A stretch of DNA of 64,000 bases from the NCBI RefSeq assembly GCF_934230905.1, contig NZ_CAKQFJ010000009.1:11693-75692 (forward strand), in the 5' to 3' direction. Under the pieces are notes generated by a model, which did not search any database, had not been told where the DNA came from, and worked only from the letters and a program-made list of their open reading frames with translations. The stretch comes from an uncultured Veillonella sp. Its GTDB lineage: Bacteria > Bacillota > Negativicutes > Veillonellales > Veillonellaceae. This document shows, piece by piece, positions 9,245-18,233 of this stretch. Within the stretch, counting starts at the first letter, position 1. Every line of letters begins with the position of its first letter. The position numbers and the translations under genes were made by a program.

Positions 9245-10579
9245 ATGAAAACCACCGCTAAAAAAATGTCTGTATTCCAGTTAACCACAATGGTAGCAGC
9301 CAATATGCTAGGAGCTGGAATCATTATGTTACCAACTAATTTGGCTCAAGTTGGTACTATTTCAGTTTTATCTTGGCTCGTAACGGCTGTGGGTGCGCTT
9401 TTATTAGCGTATATTTTTGCTCAAGCGGGTATGTTCTCCCAGATTAAAGGAGGCATGGGCGGTTATGCAGAACATCGCTTCGGTAAAACTGGACATTTTA
9501 TGGCGAGCTATGCTTACAGCATATCTCTCATCATTGCTAATGTAGCTATTGCAGTTTCGGCAGTAGGCTATGGATCCGAACTGTTTGGAATAGATTTAAA
9601 TGCTGTTCAGACGAGTCAAGTAACAATTGTGTTGCTTTGGTTTGCGGCAATTTTGAATTTCAGAGGCAATCGCTTTACAGGGCGACTTAGTAATATAACA
9701 GTTTGGGGATCTATTCTTCCCGTTTTAGCAATTAGCACTATAGGGTGGTTTTGGTTTAATCCTGATACTTTTATTGCAGCTTGGAATCCAAATGATGTTC
9801 CTTTTTTTGATGCGGTTAAGCAATCAATTTCTCTGACCCTTTGGGGGTTCCTTGGTTTTGAATCGGCTGCAGCCAATGCAGATGCTGTGGAAAATCCAAG
9901 AAAAAATGTGCCTATTGCTACAGTAAGTGGCACATTGGCAGTAGCTGTAATTTATGTTTTGTCTACTAATGTTATGGCCGGCATTGTACCGAATTTAGAC
10001 TTGTTGAATTCAAATGCCCCTTTTGGTTTAACCTTCATGCATATGTTTAATGGTGCAGTTGGTGATTTTGTTATGGCATCAATGGTGATTTCTTGCTGTG
10101 GCGCTTTACTTTGTTGGCAATTTACATTGTCTCGCGTATTTAAAAGTGCTGCTGAAGCGGGCTATTTTCCTAAGGTCTTTGCTCGTGTAAATAGCAAGGA
10201 TGCACCAGTTCGTGGTGTATTAATTCTTCTCATTATCGAAACTATATTGACACTTTTCACTGCTAATGAAATATTGCGTGAACAGTTTGAAAATCTTGTT
10301 AACTTGGCTGTTGTTACTAATGTTGTTCCATATATTCTTGTTACTCTGTCTGTGCCAGCTATGATGGAACGTTCTAATGTCTCTAAATCCTATATTAATC
10401 GTTTTAGAGTAATCGGTATACTTGGTGTTTTATATTGTGTATATGCAATTTATTCCTGTGGTGAAAGTGCTATAGTAGGTGGCGCTTTTGCACTGTTAAT
10501 TGGTTTAGGTATTTGTGCTGTTCGTAAAATTATTGCAGTTCGACGAGCACAAAGGGAATTACAACAAAGTACCGATTAA
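9245..10579 (+). CDS. potE: PotE-like putrescine/ornithine antiporter
   Basis: APC-superfamily carrier of 444 residues with about 12 membrane helices. From memory of the E. coli PotE sequence, many segments correspond almost word for word: NMLGAGIIMLPT, SWLVTAVG, GGMGGYAEH, LIIANVAIA, FFDAVKQSI and NLAVVTN. It should exchange putrescine for ornithine or import putrescine at the inner membrane. AAGGGG lies before the ATG. No ornithine decarboxylase is adjacent; the arginine biosynthesis genes upstream fit an ornithine/polyamine theme. Confidence is high for the family and good for the substrate. Confidence 0.88.
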   Translation: MKTTAKKMSVFQLTTMVAANMLGAGIIMLPTNLAQVGTISVLSWLVTAVGALLLAYIFAQAGMFSQIKGGMGGYAEHRFGKTGHFMASYAYSISLIIANVAIAVSAVGYGSELFGIDLNAVQTSQVTIVLLWFAAILNFRGNRFTGRLSNITVWGSILPVLAISTIGWFWFNPDTFIAAWNPNDVPFFDAVKQSISLTLWGFLGFESAAANADAVENPRKNVPIATVSGTLAVAVIYVLSTNVMAGIVPNLDLLNSNAPFGLTFMHMFNGAVGDFVMASMVISCCGALLCWQFTLSRVFKSAAEAGYFPKVFARVNSKDAPVRGVLILLIIETILTLFTANEILREQFENLVNLAVVTNVVPYILVTLSVPAMMERSNVSKSYINRFRVIGILGVLYCVYAIYSCGESAIVGGAFALLIGLGICAVRKIIAVRRAQRELQQSTD

Positions 10580-10596
10580 TTGAATACTCTCTCGTC

Positions 10597-10632
10597 AAAA
10601 AGAGGCTATTACTTAGGTAATGGCCTCTTTTT
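10597..10632 (+). terminator. Terminator after potE
   Basis: 16-bp stem (AAAAAGAGGC arm, one G-T wobble) with a 4-base loop and a T-run. Confidence 0.85.
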
Positions 10633-10688
10633 ATGGTTTATAAAATAGGGAATAGAGTAACAGTAGCAGAACCTACATTAATTTGGAT

Positions 10689-10726
10689 AATACAAAGGAC
10701 TAGCCTTTTGACTAGTCCTTTGTATT
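10689..10726 (-). terminator. Hairpin downstream of the DUF3829-like gene
   Basis: Perfect 15-bp arms (AATACAAAGGACTAG and complement) with an 8-base loop, ten bases beyond the minus-strand stop. The T-run is poor, so termination is inferred from position. Confidence 0.6.
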
Positions 10727-10735
10727 GTAACAGTA

Positions 10736-11668
10736 TTATTTTTTACTATCTGTAGCATCGAGATCATTCATATCAACTTCGTTGGCACGACTAATCATGC
10801 GATTATATTTTACATATAATTGTGTGTATGCCTCACCATAGGAGGAGTTGATGATGATATAATTTCGAGCTTCTGCAATAAATTCTTTTACAGCATCTTG
10901 ATATTGTTTAACTGCTGCTTGTGTTTCTGGTTTAGTACCAGGTTGCAACTCATTAAGACGTTTTGCGATTTCTTGTAAATTTGTTTCAACCTTTTGTGTA
11001 TCTGTATTTCCATCAGGATCAATGATATCTATAGTTTGTGATAACAGAATGTTTAATTCGATGAAATTAACTGCATTGACTCTATTTTCATTAGTGAATT
11101 CTTTCATTCGTTCTGTATACAATTCGTTATTTCGATTTTCAAGTGCTAAATCAAATGCATTGTATGCCGCATTGAATTGATCGGCTAATGGTATATATTG
11201 ACTCGCTAAGTTATCACTACCTACGAAATTATCTTTCTCAAAAGTTCGATCTGTATAGTAATTTTGAAGTTGTTCGGATACAGGAATTAATTGTGTTAAG
11301 ATGGTAAGTAACTCATCTGTCGCTTTATTTACATCCTCATATGGGGTGGAACTTTCTTCTTTAGCTGCTTCAAGCTGAGCCTTCAGTTTTTTATAGTCAG
11401 GTAATGTTACAGACGTATTATGAGTGTGATTTCGCAACTCTTCAAGGGTTGGTTGTATTTGATAGGTATAGGCAACACTATTTAAATTAAATGTATCTGC
11501 TGCCTCAATGTAAGGTCGTAAGGCATTAATTTTGTCCTCGATAGTAGAACGATATAAGATTGTTGTTGCTTTATTAGATAGGAAGTGATATGCACCATAA
11601 ATTCCTCCACCAATAGCAGCAATTCCTAGAATTATGGCTAAGATTAATTTAATATAACCCTTTTTCAA
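10736..11668 (-). CDS. Membrane-anchored DUF3829-like protein
   Basis: Unknown function. From a TTG at 11668 preceded by AAGGAG, it gives 310 residues: a lysine-rich start, one membrane helix (about residues 8-25), and a long, largely helical, charged outer domain. The pattern of the middle (NYYTDRTFEKDNF... PLADQFNAAYNAFDLA) resembles the DUF3829/YiiG family from memory. An in-frame ATG 150 bases upstream gives a tyrosine-rich extension that looks non-coding and lacks an initiation signal. It is divergent from the helicase gene. Confidence 0.6.
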   Translation of the reverse strand: MKKGYIKLILAIILGIAAIGGGIYGAYHFLSNKATTILYRSTIEDKINALRPYIEAADTFNLNSVAYTYQIQPTLEELRNHTHNTSVTLPDYKKLKAQLEAAKEESSTPYEDVNKATDELLTILTQLIPVSEQLQNYYTDRTFEKDNFVGSDNLASQYIPLADQFNAAYNAFDLALENRNNELYTERMKEFTNENRVNAVNFIELNILLSQTIDIIDPDGNTDTQKVETNLQEIAKRLNELQPGTKPETQAAVKQYQDAVKEFIAEARNYIIINSSYGEAYTQLYVKYNRMISRANEVDMNDLDATDSKK

Positions 11669-11886
11669 TTGCCTATACTCCTTGTAAAATTCGTTTGTGA
11701 AAAAATATCCATACTTTATAGATTCTATATAGTCAATATTAGTATTATTATAACATAGATTAAGGGGGCAAAAAAGATACATATAAATGATAATTATTAA
11801 ATAAATATGAAAATACATACAAAATTATATATAAAAAATTAGTAATTTTATTTTTATGTATTAATCTGGGAGTTAAACTTATAGGC

Positions 11887-11895
11887 TGCTATAAT
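11887..11895 (+). promoter_or_regulatory. Extended -10 before the helicase gene
   Basis: TG, one base, perfect TATAAT, about 35 bases before the ATG. I see no good -35. Confidence 0.4.
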
Positions 11896-11929
11896 AGTAT
11901 ACATATATAATCCGGTAAGGGAGTGTATT

Positions 11930-14830
11930 ATGTCAGATTCAAAGCTTATGAATAATTTTTTTACAACGGAACTTATTGCTAATGGAGAAGGACGCAATGT
12001 TTTATCTGCTATTGAGGATGGATTACGTAACTGTGATGAGTTTCTTATTAGCGTTGCTTTTATAACAGATGATGGATTATTAGTTTTAAAACCAATATTG
12101 AAAGAATTAGAAGAACGAGGTGTAAGGGGGCGTATTTTAACTACTGATTATCTTGGCTTTAATAATCCTAAGGTGCTAGATGATTTAGGGAAGTTAAAGA
12201 ATATAGAGCTTCGAGTATATTGCACTACTAATGGTAGTAAGCATGGCTTTCATACGAAGGGATATATTTTTAAACAAGAACAATCATATCAAATTATTGT
12301 AGGTAGTTCTAACCTAACAATTAATGCACTTAAGAAAAATAGAGAGTGGAATACTAGGGCCAAATCTAATGTAAATGATACTTATACTAAAGAAGTATTA
12401 GAGGAGTTTGAATTGTATTGGAATTCCGAGTTTACTATGGAGTATTCGGATTTCTTGCCTTGGTATCGACCTAGATGGGAACGCTCTGATCGTCTTTCCC
12501 TAAAAAATATTGCTGAACAGGTGAAGTTAAAAGGGGCGTTGAAATTAGAGCCTAATTTAATGCAACAGCAGTTTATAGATAACTTTAATGAATTACGTCA
12601 TCAGAATGAAAGTAGAGGCTTATTAATTTCTGCCACTGGTACTGGTAAAACGTATGCAGCTGCATTTGCAATGCGAGAGATTCGACCTAAACGATTGTTA
12701 TTTTTAGTACACCGTGAGCAAATTGCTAATCAAGCACTCAGTAGTTTTCAACGGGTGTTTGATGATCAATCCATTTCTTTTGGTATTGTTTCCGGTAATG
12801 TAAAACGTTTTGATGCGGATTATGTATTTTCCACTATGCAAATGATGGGGAGAAATGAGATTTTGCAAAAATATAATCCATATGACTTTGACTGTATTAT
12901 TATCGATGAAGTCCACAGGGCCGGTGCTGAAAGTTATCAAAGAATTATTGATTATTTTAAACCAAAATTCTTATTAGGTATGACTGCTAGTCCAGAACGT
13001 ACGGATGGATATGATTTATATAACTTGTTTCACCATAATATTGTTTATGAGATTCGTTTAGAACAGGCTCTAGAGGAAGACTTATTATGTCCATTCCATT
13101 ACTTTGGGATAAGTGACCTCTGGATTGATGGTAAAGAAATTAATCTTGAAAAGGATACTATTAGTTTCTCCAATTTATCAGAAAGTGAACGCGTTGATAA
13201 AATTATAGAAAAAATTCGTTATTTTGGTCATAGTGGAAGTCGCGTTAAGGGCTTGGTGTTCTGCAGTAATAAAAAAGAGGCTAAGGAATTATCCGATGCA
13301 TTTAATCTTAGAAAGTTTAGGACAATTTCGTTGACTGGTGATGATTCGCAAGCAAAACGTGAAGATGCTATAGCTCGTTTGACTGGTACTGGAGCTTATC
13401 AAGGTTTCGTGGATGATCAACTAGACTATATATTTACAGTAGATATTTTCAATGAAGGCGTAGATATCCCTGAAGTAAACCAAGTCATTATGTTACGTCA
13501 AACAGAAAGTCCTATTGTATTTATTCAGCAGTTAGGTCGTGGGTTGCGTAAATTTGAAGATAAGGAATATGTGGTTATCTTAGATTTTATAGGTAATTAT
13601 TCTAATAGCTATATGATACCGTTGGCTTTATCCGGTGATAGGAGCTATAACAAGGATATACTACGTAAATATGTACAGTCTGGCAATCGTATTATTCCTG
13701 GGACGTCAACAGTTCATTTTGATGCGATAGCTAAAAAACGTATTTTTGCTGCCATAGATACAGCTAATTTGAGTAGTGCTAAACTTATTAAGGAAGCATA
13801 TTTAGATTTAAAATATAAGCTTGGGCATATACCTAGAATCAAAGATTTTAAGGACTATGGGTCTATTGATATTACAAAAATTTTTAATAAATATAAGTCA
13901 TATCATCATTTCTTAACCCAAATAAAAGATAAGGATTATAAGATAGTTTTTACACCAATTCAGGAACAGATGTTACACTTTATCTCTCAAAAATTAGCGA
14001 CGGGGATGCGCGTTAGAGATGTATTGGCATTACAACTTTTATTAGAAGGTCAGGATAACATCATTCAATCTATAACTGAGAGTTTAAGGGACAAGTATAA
14101 TGTTGAATTGTCTGATATTGGAAAAACGAATCTCATTAATCTTTTAAGCAATCAGTTTTCTGTGTCATTAACTAAAAAGACATTTAGAGATTGTATATTT
14201 ATTAAGTCTAATGGCGATGACTATTCTATTTCTGATTGTTTTAAGGTTGCATTGGAAGATATCTATTTTAGAGATCATATTAATGAACTGATAGAGTTTG
14301 GCTTGGATAGATATTATAGTAAATATGGACCATCTATTTTAAAGCCTACGCCATTTGCGCTTTATGAAAAATATAATTATGAGCAAGTATGTCAGTTATT
14401 AGAATGGCCTCAAAATGAAGTCCCGTTAAATATAGGTGGATATAAATATCATCGTGATACTAAGACGTATCCTCTATTTATCAATTATCATAAAGACGAA
14501 GGTATACAGGATAGCATAAAGTATGAGGATAGGTTTGAGACTCCTACTTTGATTAAAGTAATTTCTAAAAACAATCGCTCTTTTACATCGGATGATGTAA
14601 CAACCGCATTTGATGCAGATAAATTAGGTGTTGCAATGCACTTATTTATGCGTAAAAATAAGGATGATGAAGAGTCAAAAGAATTTTATTATTTAGGGCC
14701 CATTCACTCGACGGGGAGAGAAAATGCAGAGGAAATTATGATGGCAAGTGATACAAAGGCTGTAGAGCTTGAATATAGATTAGAGGTTCCTGTACGTGAT
14801 GATATATATGACTATTTATTAAATGGATAG
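11930..14830 (+). CDS. PLD-nuclease/DEAD-box helicase with DUF3427 tail
   Basis: Three parts in 966 residues. Residues 1-180 form a phospholipase-D-like domain with H108-x-K110 and GSSN at 125-128; the usual Asp of the HKD motif is replaced by Lys. Residues 205-560 are an SF2 helicase: Walker A ATGTGKT at 235-241, DEVH at 326-329, TAS at 352-354, and FNEGVDIPEV and QLGRGLRK in the second RecA lobe. Residues 600-966 match the DUF3427 type. This fusion is known as an uncharacterised HKD-nuclease/helicase family and may act on foreign or damaged DNA. AAGGGAG precedes the ATG. A Nudix hydrolase follows after 14 bases, so the two are probably one transcript. Confidence 0.85.
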   Translation: MSDSKLMNNFFTTELIANGEGRNVLSAIEDGLRNCDEFLISVAFITDDGLLVLKPILKELEERGVRGRILTTDYLGFNNPKVLDDLGKLKNIELRVYCTTNGSKHGFHTKGYIFKQEQSYQIIVGSSNLTINALKKNREWNTRAKSNVNDTYTKEVLEEFELYWNSEFTMEYSDFLPWYRPRWERSDRLSLKNIAEQVKLKGALKLEPNLMQQQFIDNFNELRHQNESRGLLISATGTGKTYAAAFAMREIRPKRLLFLVHREQIANQALSSFQRVFDDQSISFGIVSGNVKRFDADYVFSTMQMMGRNEILQKYNPYDFDCIIIDEVHRAGAESYQRIIDYFKPKFLLGMTASPERTDGYDLYNLFHHNIVYEIRLEQALEEDLLCPFHYFGISDLWIDGKEINLEKDTISFSNLSESERVDKIIEKIRYFGHSGSRVKGLVFCSNKKEAKELSDAFNLRKFRTISLTGDDSQAKREDAIARLTGTGAYQGFVDDQLDYIFTVDIFNEGVDIPEVNQVIMLRQTESPIVFIQQLGRGLRKFEDKEYVVILDFIGNYSNSYMIPLALSGDRSYNKDILRKYVQSGNRIIPGTSTVHFDAIAKKRIFAAIDTANLSSAKLIKEAYLDLKYKLGHIPRIKDFKDYGSIDITKIFNKYKSYHHFLTQIKDKDYKIVFTPIQEQMLHFISQKLATGMRVRDVLALQLLLEGQDNIIQSITESLRDKYNVELSDIGKTNLINLLSNQFSVSLTKKTFRDCIFIKSNGDDYSISDCFKVALEDIYFRDHINELIEFGLDRYYSKYGPSILKPTPFALYEKYNYEQVCQLLEWPQNEVPLNIGGYKYHRDTKTYPLFINYHKDEGIQDSIKYEDRFETPTLIKVISKNNRSFTSDDVTTAFDADKLGVAMHLFMRKNKDDEESKEFYYLGPIHSTGRENAEEIMMASDTKAVELEYRLEVPVRDDIYDYLLNG

Positions 14831-14844
14831 GTGTGGATTATATA

Positions 14845-15243
14845 ATGATTAGAAAACATATAGAAGTTGTTGCTGCCATAATTCAAAAGGGTAACGCTAT
14901 ATTAGCGACTCAAAGAGGATATGGTGATTTAAAAGATGGTTGGGAATTTCCTGGTGGTAAGATTGAATCTGGAGAAGTGCATGATGAAGCTTTGATTCGT
15001 GAAATTAAAGAAGAATTACAAGCCAATATTAATGTAGGTGAAAAGCTAATTACTGTTAACTATAATGGGTATGAAAAATTTGATCTTACTATGCATTGCT
15101 ATTGGTGTACGTTAACAGAAGACTCACATATAACATTGTTAGAACACGAAGCAGCTAAATGGTTGACTAAAGAGACTTTGTGCTCGGTGGAGTGGTTGCC
15201 TGCAGATTTAGAGGCCGTTGATGCATTATATAAGCGTTTATAA
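14845..15243 (+). CDS. Nudix hydrolase, MutT-like
   Basis: A 132-residue Nudix protein, probably an (oxo-)dNTP pyrophosphatase. The Nudix box is visible from GGKIESGE through REIKEEL; the final Gly of the consensus is replaced by Gln, as in several Firmicutes members. The start is uncertain: ATG at 14845 gives the typical MIRKHIEVVAAII start, while an in-frame GTG at 14833 lies almost at the helicase stop. Tight linkage to the helicase suggests joint function in nucleotide or DNA quality control or defence. Confidence 0.82.
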   Translation: MIRKHIEVVAAIIQKGNAILATQRGYGDLKDGWEFPGGKIESGEVHDEALIREIKEELQANINVGEKLITVNYNGYEKFDLTMHCYWCTLTEDSHITLLEHEAAKWLTKETLCSVEWLPADLEAVDALYKRL

Positions 15244-15333
15244 TTGAGATTCATTTGTATATTCCTGTTCTCTCGTATATAATGGTATTAATAGATTTGC
15301 ATTTTTCGATATAATCATATGAAAGGAGATATT

Positions 15334-16149
15334 ATGTCTAATTTCATCACTCCTAATGAATTATTACCTATCATGGATGAAGTTATCATTCTTGATGCAA
15401 GAGGGTTTCAAGATTATAAACGTGGCCACATCAAAGGCGCTTTTCCTGTAGATATAGATAAAGATTTGACAGGCCCTATTGGTGAACATGGGGGACGTCA
15501 TCCATTGCCGGATATGGAACAGTTAGCTAAAACCTTTGAAACATTTGGTATTAATGAATATTCCAAGGTTGTTGTGTATGATTCGTGGATTTTTTTAGCT
15601 GGTCGTCTCTGGTGGACCTTGCGCTACATGGGTCTTAAGGATGTACGCGTACTATCTGGTGGTATTGAAAGATGGGTTAAAGAAGGTCATTTGTTGACTA
15701 AGGAGCCTACGCTTTTGCCGACTGAGCCAACGGCGTTCAATTATACCTTACAAACTGATATGACTATGAGTCGTAATGAGGTATTGGAGGCAAGTAAGTC
15801 CGGTTCTCATGTTATCGTCGATGTGCGGGCACCGGAACGGTATGATGGTTCAGTAGTAGATGCGATGGATGGTATGACAGGGCATATTCCTGGGGCTGTT
15901 AATCACTTTTATGAAAGCGGTTATACATCGGAAGGACCACGTTCTATTAAGGACTTAGAAAATGAGTTCTATAATGAAATATATCAACAAAAACCAGTTG
16001 TTACCTATTGTGGTTCTGGTGTGACTGCATGTAATGCGCTACTTGTGATGAGTGAAGTAGGGCTTAATTCTGCGTTATATGTAGGCAGTTCCAGTGATTG
16101 GGTAACCTATGATGAATTCCCAATTCAAACAGGGGTTGAAACATTATGA
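15334..16149 (+). CDS. sseA: Thiosulfate/3-mercaptopyruvate sulfurtransferase
   Basis: Tandem rhodanese protein of 271 residues that moves sulfane sulfur to an acceptor such as cyanide or thioredoxin. The N-terminal rhodanese domain lacks a catalytic Cys (VVVYDSWIF), whereas the C-terminal one has YCGSGVTA with the active Cys. The CGSGVTA loop does not firmly separate thiosulfate from mercaptopyruvate users. AAAGGAGA precedes the ATG at 15334; an ATG 15 bases earlier is less likely. Its stop overlaps the next gene by ATGA. Confidence 0.88.
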   Translation: MSNFITPNELLPIMDEVIILDARGFQDYKRGHIKGAFPVDIDKDLTGPIGEHGGRHPLPDMEQLAKTFETFGINEYSKVVVYDSWIFLAGRLWWTLRYMGLKDVRVLSGGIERWVKEGHLLTKEPTLLPTEPTAFNYTLQTDMTMSRNEVLEASKSGSHVIVDVRAPERYDGSVVDAMDGMTGHIPGAVNHFYESGYTSEGPRSIKDLENEFYNEIYQQKPVVTYCGSGVTACNALLVMSEVGLNSALYVGSSSDWVTYDEFPIQTGVETL

Positions 16150-16382
16150 GAATCTTAAACCATATATTATCGGTCGTTGCTTTTGTCTATTTATGCTATC
16201 ATTTGTATACTTATGGACCTGGCTTATTTAATGTAACGGTGATGATTATTTTCTTATTATCCGTTGTGGCAAACTACTTTAGATATCGTAAAGAAAACGA
16301 AATGAAAGCTAATGAAGTCGTGCGACAAGCACGGGCTCAGGCAAAGCATGATCGTAAACATAAACATGCTCGTGAAAGCTAG
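16146..16382 (+). CDS. Small two-helix membrane protein with basic tail
   Basis: Not recognised. The 78 residues form two membrane helices (about 8-25 and 29-45), then a strongly basic His/Lys/Arg tail ending in KHDRKHKHARES. The 4-base ATGA overlap with the sulfurtransferase makes it a real, coupled gene. The tail probably faces the cytoplasm and could bind nucleic acid, acidic lipid or metal; none of this is shown. Confidence 0.65.
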   Translation: MRILNHILSVVAFVYLCYHLYTYGPGLFNVTVMIIFLLSVVANYFRYRKENEMKANEVVRQARAQAKHDRKHKHARES

Positions 16383-16427
16383 CTTTCACAAATAATATTG
16401 TATATAAATGCCTTATAAGGAGTATCA

Positions 16428-17183
16428 ATGAAATTAATATCTTGGAATGTGAATGGACTGCGAGCTGCCGTAACAAAAGGCTTTATTGATTCCTTTAACG
16501 AATTAGATGCGGATATTTTCTGCTTGCAAGAAACAAAATTACAGCCACATCAAATTGAGCTAGAACTACCAGGCTATGAACAGTTTTGGAATAGTGCAGT
16601 GAAAAAGGGATATAGTGGAACCGCAGTATTTACTCGAATTACACCGATTGCCGTAACAAATGGCATCGGCATTGAAGAGCATGATCAAGAAGGTCGTGTT
16701 ATTACTGCTGAATATGATAATTTTTATCTCGTTTGTTGCTATACACCGAATAGCCAACGTGAATTGGCCCGTTTAGATTATCGTATGACATGGGAAGATG
16801 CTTTCCGTGAATACTTATTAGAATTGGATAAAAAGAAACCTGTCATACTCTGTGGTGATCTCAATGTGGCTCACAATGAAATCGATTTGAAAAATCCTAA
16901 AACCAATCGAAAGAATGCGGGCTTCTCTGATGAAGAGCGTGCTAAGATGACTGCATTGTTGGAATCTGGATTTACTGATACATTCCGTTATCTGTATCCT
17001 GATGCGGTTGATGAATATAGCTGGTGGTCTTACATGGGCAAGGCCCGCGATAGAAACGTAGGATGGAGAATTGACTACTTTATTACATCTAAACGCTTGG
17101 ATGACAAGATTAAAGAGGCCAAAATTCATCAACAAATCTTTGGCAGTGATCATTGTCCAGTTGAACTCGATATTGAATTATAA
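16428..17183 (+). CDS. exoA: Exodeoxyribonuclease III / AP endonuclease
   Basis: Cuts at abasic sites and trims 3' ends in base excision repair. The 251 residues carry the exonuclease III metal and catalytic blocks: NVNGLRA, LQETK, CYTPNS, CGDLNVAH, WRIDYF and the C-terminal GSDHCPV. AAGGAG lies before the ATG. It stands alone, with a hairpin after it. Confidence 0.95.
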   Translation: MKLISWNVNGLRAAVTKGFIDSFNELDADIFCLQETKLQPHQIELELPGYEQFWNSAVKKGYSGTAVFTRITPIAVTNGIGIEEHDQEGRVITAEYDNFYLVCCYTPNSQRELARLDYRMTWEDAFREYLLELDKKKPVILCGDLNVAHNEIDLKNPKTNRKNAGFSDEERAKMTALLESGFTDTFRYLYPDAVDEYSWWSYMGKARDRNVGWRIDYFITSKRLDDKIKEAKIHQQIFGSDHCPVELDIEL

Positions 17184-17230
17184 TATGTGATATGGTGAAA
17201 GCTTAGTTTCATATATCTATATTAACGAAC

Positions 17231-17256
17231 AAAGCCTCATCTTCGGATGAGGCTTT
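17231..17256 (+). terminator. UUCG-capped hairpin between exoA and queC
   Basis: Perfect 11-bp stem AAAGCCTCATC/GATGAGGCTTT with a TTCG tetraloop. Only TTT follows before the queC ribosome binding site starts four bases later. It may be a terminator for exoA or a hairpin limiting queC translation. Confidence 0.6.
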
Positions 17257-17270
17257 CATAAGGAGGAACG

Positions 17271-17963
17271 ATGGCACAAAAGCAAAAAGCCGTTGTATTA
17301 TTTAGCGGCGGCGTAGATAGCACAACATGTTTGGCGCTCGCCATTGAGCGATTTGGTAAAGAAAACGTAGTGCCTTTATCCATACAATACGGCCAAAAAC
17401 ATAGCAAGGAGTTAGAGGCAGCGGCCAACGTATTAGCATACTATGGCATAGAAGGGAAAACGATGGATGTAACAAAATTGTTTGCATTCAGTAACTCATC
17501 CTTGCTGACGCAGTCTACAGAGGCCGTTCCTACTGGTTCCTACAAAGAACAACAAGACGAACAGGGGGCAGGACCTGTTAGCACCTATGTGCCATTTAGA
17601 AATGGTCTGTTCCTATCCGCTGCAGCATCCTTAGCACTATCCCTTGATTGTGGCTATATCTACTATGGTGCTCATGCGGATGATGCGGCTGGCAATGCAT
17701 ATCCAGACTGCACCGAAACATTCTATACATCCATGGGCGATGCTATCTTTGAAGGCTCTGGCAAAGAATGCTCCCTCGAAGCACCATTCATCAATAGTAA
17801 CAAAGCCGATGTAGTTCGCGAAGGCCTACGCCTTGGCGTGCCATACCAACTCACCTGGTCCTGCTACGAAGGTGGCGACCACCCATGCGGCCATTGCGGC
17901 ACCTGCATCGACCGTCAAGAAGCCTTCCGTGCCAACGGCATACAAGACCCTGCGCTTAAGTAG
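17271..17963 (+). CDS. queC: 7-cyano-7-deazaguanine (preQ0) synthase
   Basis: Makes preQ0 from carboxydeazaguanine with ATP and ammonia in queuosine synthesis. The 230 residues have the pyrophosphatase loop FSGGVDSTT near the N-terminus and the C-terminal zinc cluster of four Cys (SCYEGGDHPCGHCGTC). AAGGAGG precedes the ATG. The 3' half uses markedly more G/C-ending codons than neighbouring genes (runs such as GGC-GAC-CAC and TGC-GGC-CAT), which may reflect transfer or strain mixing. It lies just upstream of the queT transporter unit. Confidence 0.95.
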   Translation: MAQKQKAVVLFSGGVDSTTCLALAIERFGKENVVPLSIQYGQKHSKELEAAANVLAYYGIEGKTMDVTKLFAFSNSSLLTQSTEAVPTGSYKEQQDEQGAGPVSTYVPFRNGLFLSAAASLALSLDCGYIYYGAHADDAAGNAYPDCTETFYTSMGDAIFEGSGKECSLEAPFINSNKADVVREGLRLGVPYQLTWSCYEGGDHPCGHCGTCIDRQEAFRANGIQDPALK

Positions 17964-17996
17964 GTCGAGGCCCTCTTCCTTAGAACCTGTTAGTGT

Positions 17997-18231
17997 TGTA
18001 GTTTTCAGCCTTTCGAGTACATGGATGAAAATTACATCTTATGATTGCTATAGGTATAGAGTGAGGTCGACTAGGTCCTTCACAAAACGACTTTGGCCCT
18101 GCGAAGGCCGTAGGCCGAAGTCAGACTCGGCCGGTGGAGGCTTTGTGGAGAACCTAGTCGGCCCCTACTTTATTGCGATAGCAGTAAATATATGATATTA
18201 TAGACGTGTTGCCGAAAGGCCGAAAACTACA
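17997..18231. other. Large nested GC-rich hairpin between queC and queT
   Basis: Three nested inverted repeats. The outer arms at 17997-18015 and 18213-18231 are 19 bp with one mismatch position (GTAGTTTTC/GAAAACTAC). The middle arms at 18046-18086 and 18142-18183 are about 41 bp with scattered mismatches and G-T wobbles, including perfect CGACTAGGT/ACCTAGTCG and CACAAA/TTTGTG blocks. The inner stem at 18089-18098 and 18113-18122 pairs GACTTTGGCC with GGCCGAAGTC. It is far richer in G and C than its surroundings. It could be a non-autonomous palindromic element or a structured leader RNA. No gene is convincing here. Confidence 0.75.
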
Positions 18232-18233
18232 TA

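Noticed and set aside
11669..11818. N-terminal extension of the DUF3829-like protein
   Set aside because: The sequence is Ile/Tyr/Asn-rich like translated intergenic DNA, and the TTG start with AAGGAG fits better.
17833..18195. A 120-codon frame running from queC into the nested hairpin
   Set aside because: It overlaps queC in another frame, has no initiation signal, and its second half simply reads the palindromic arms.
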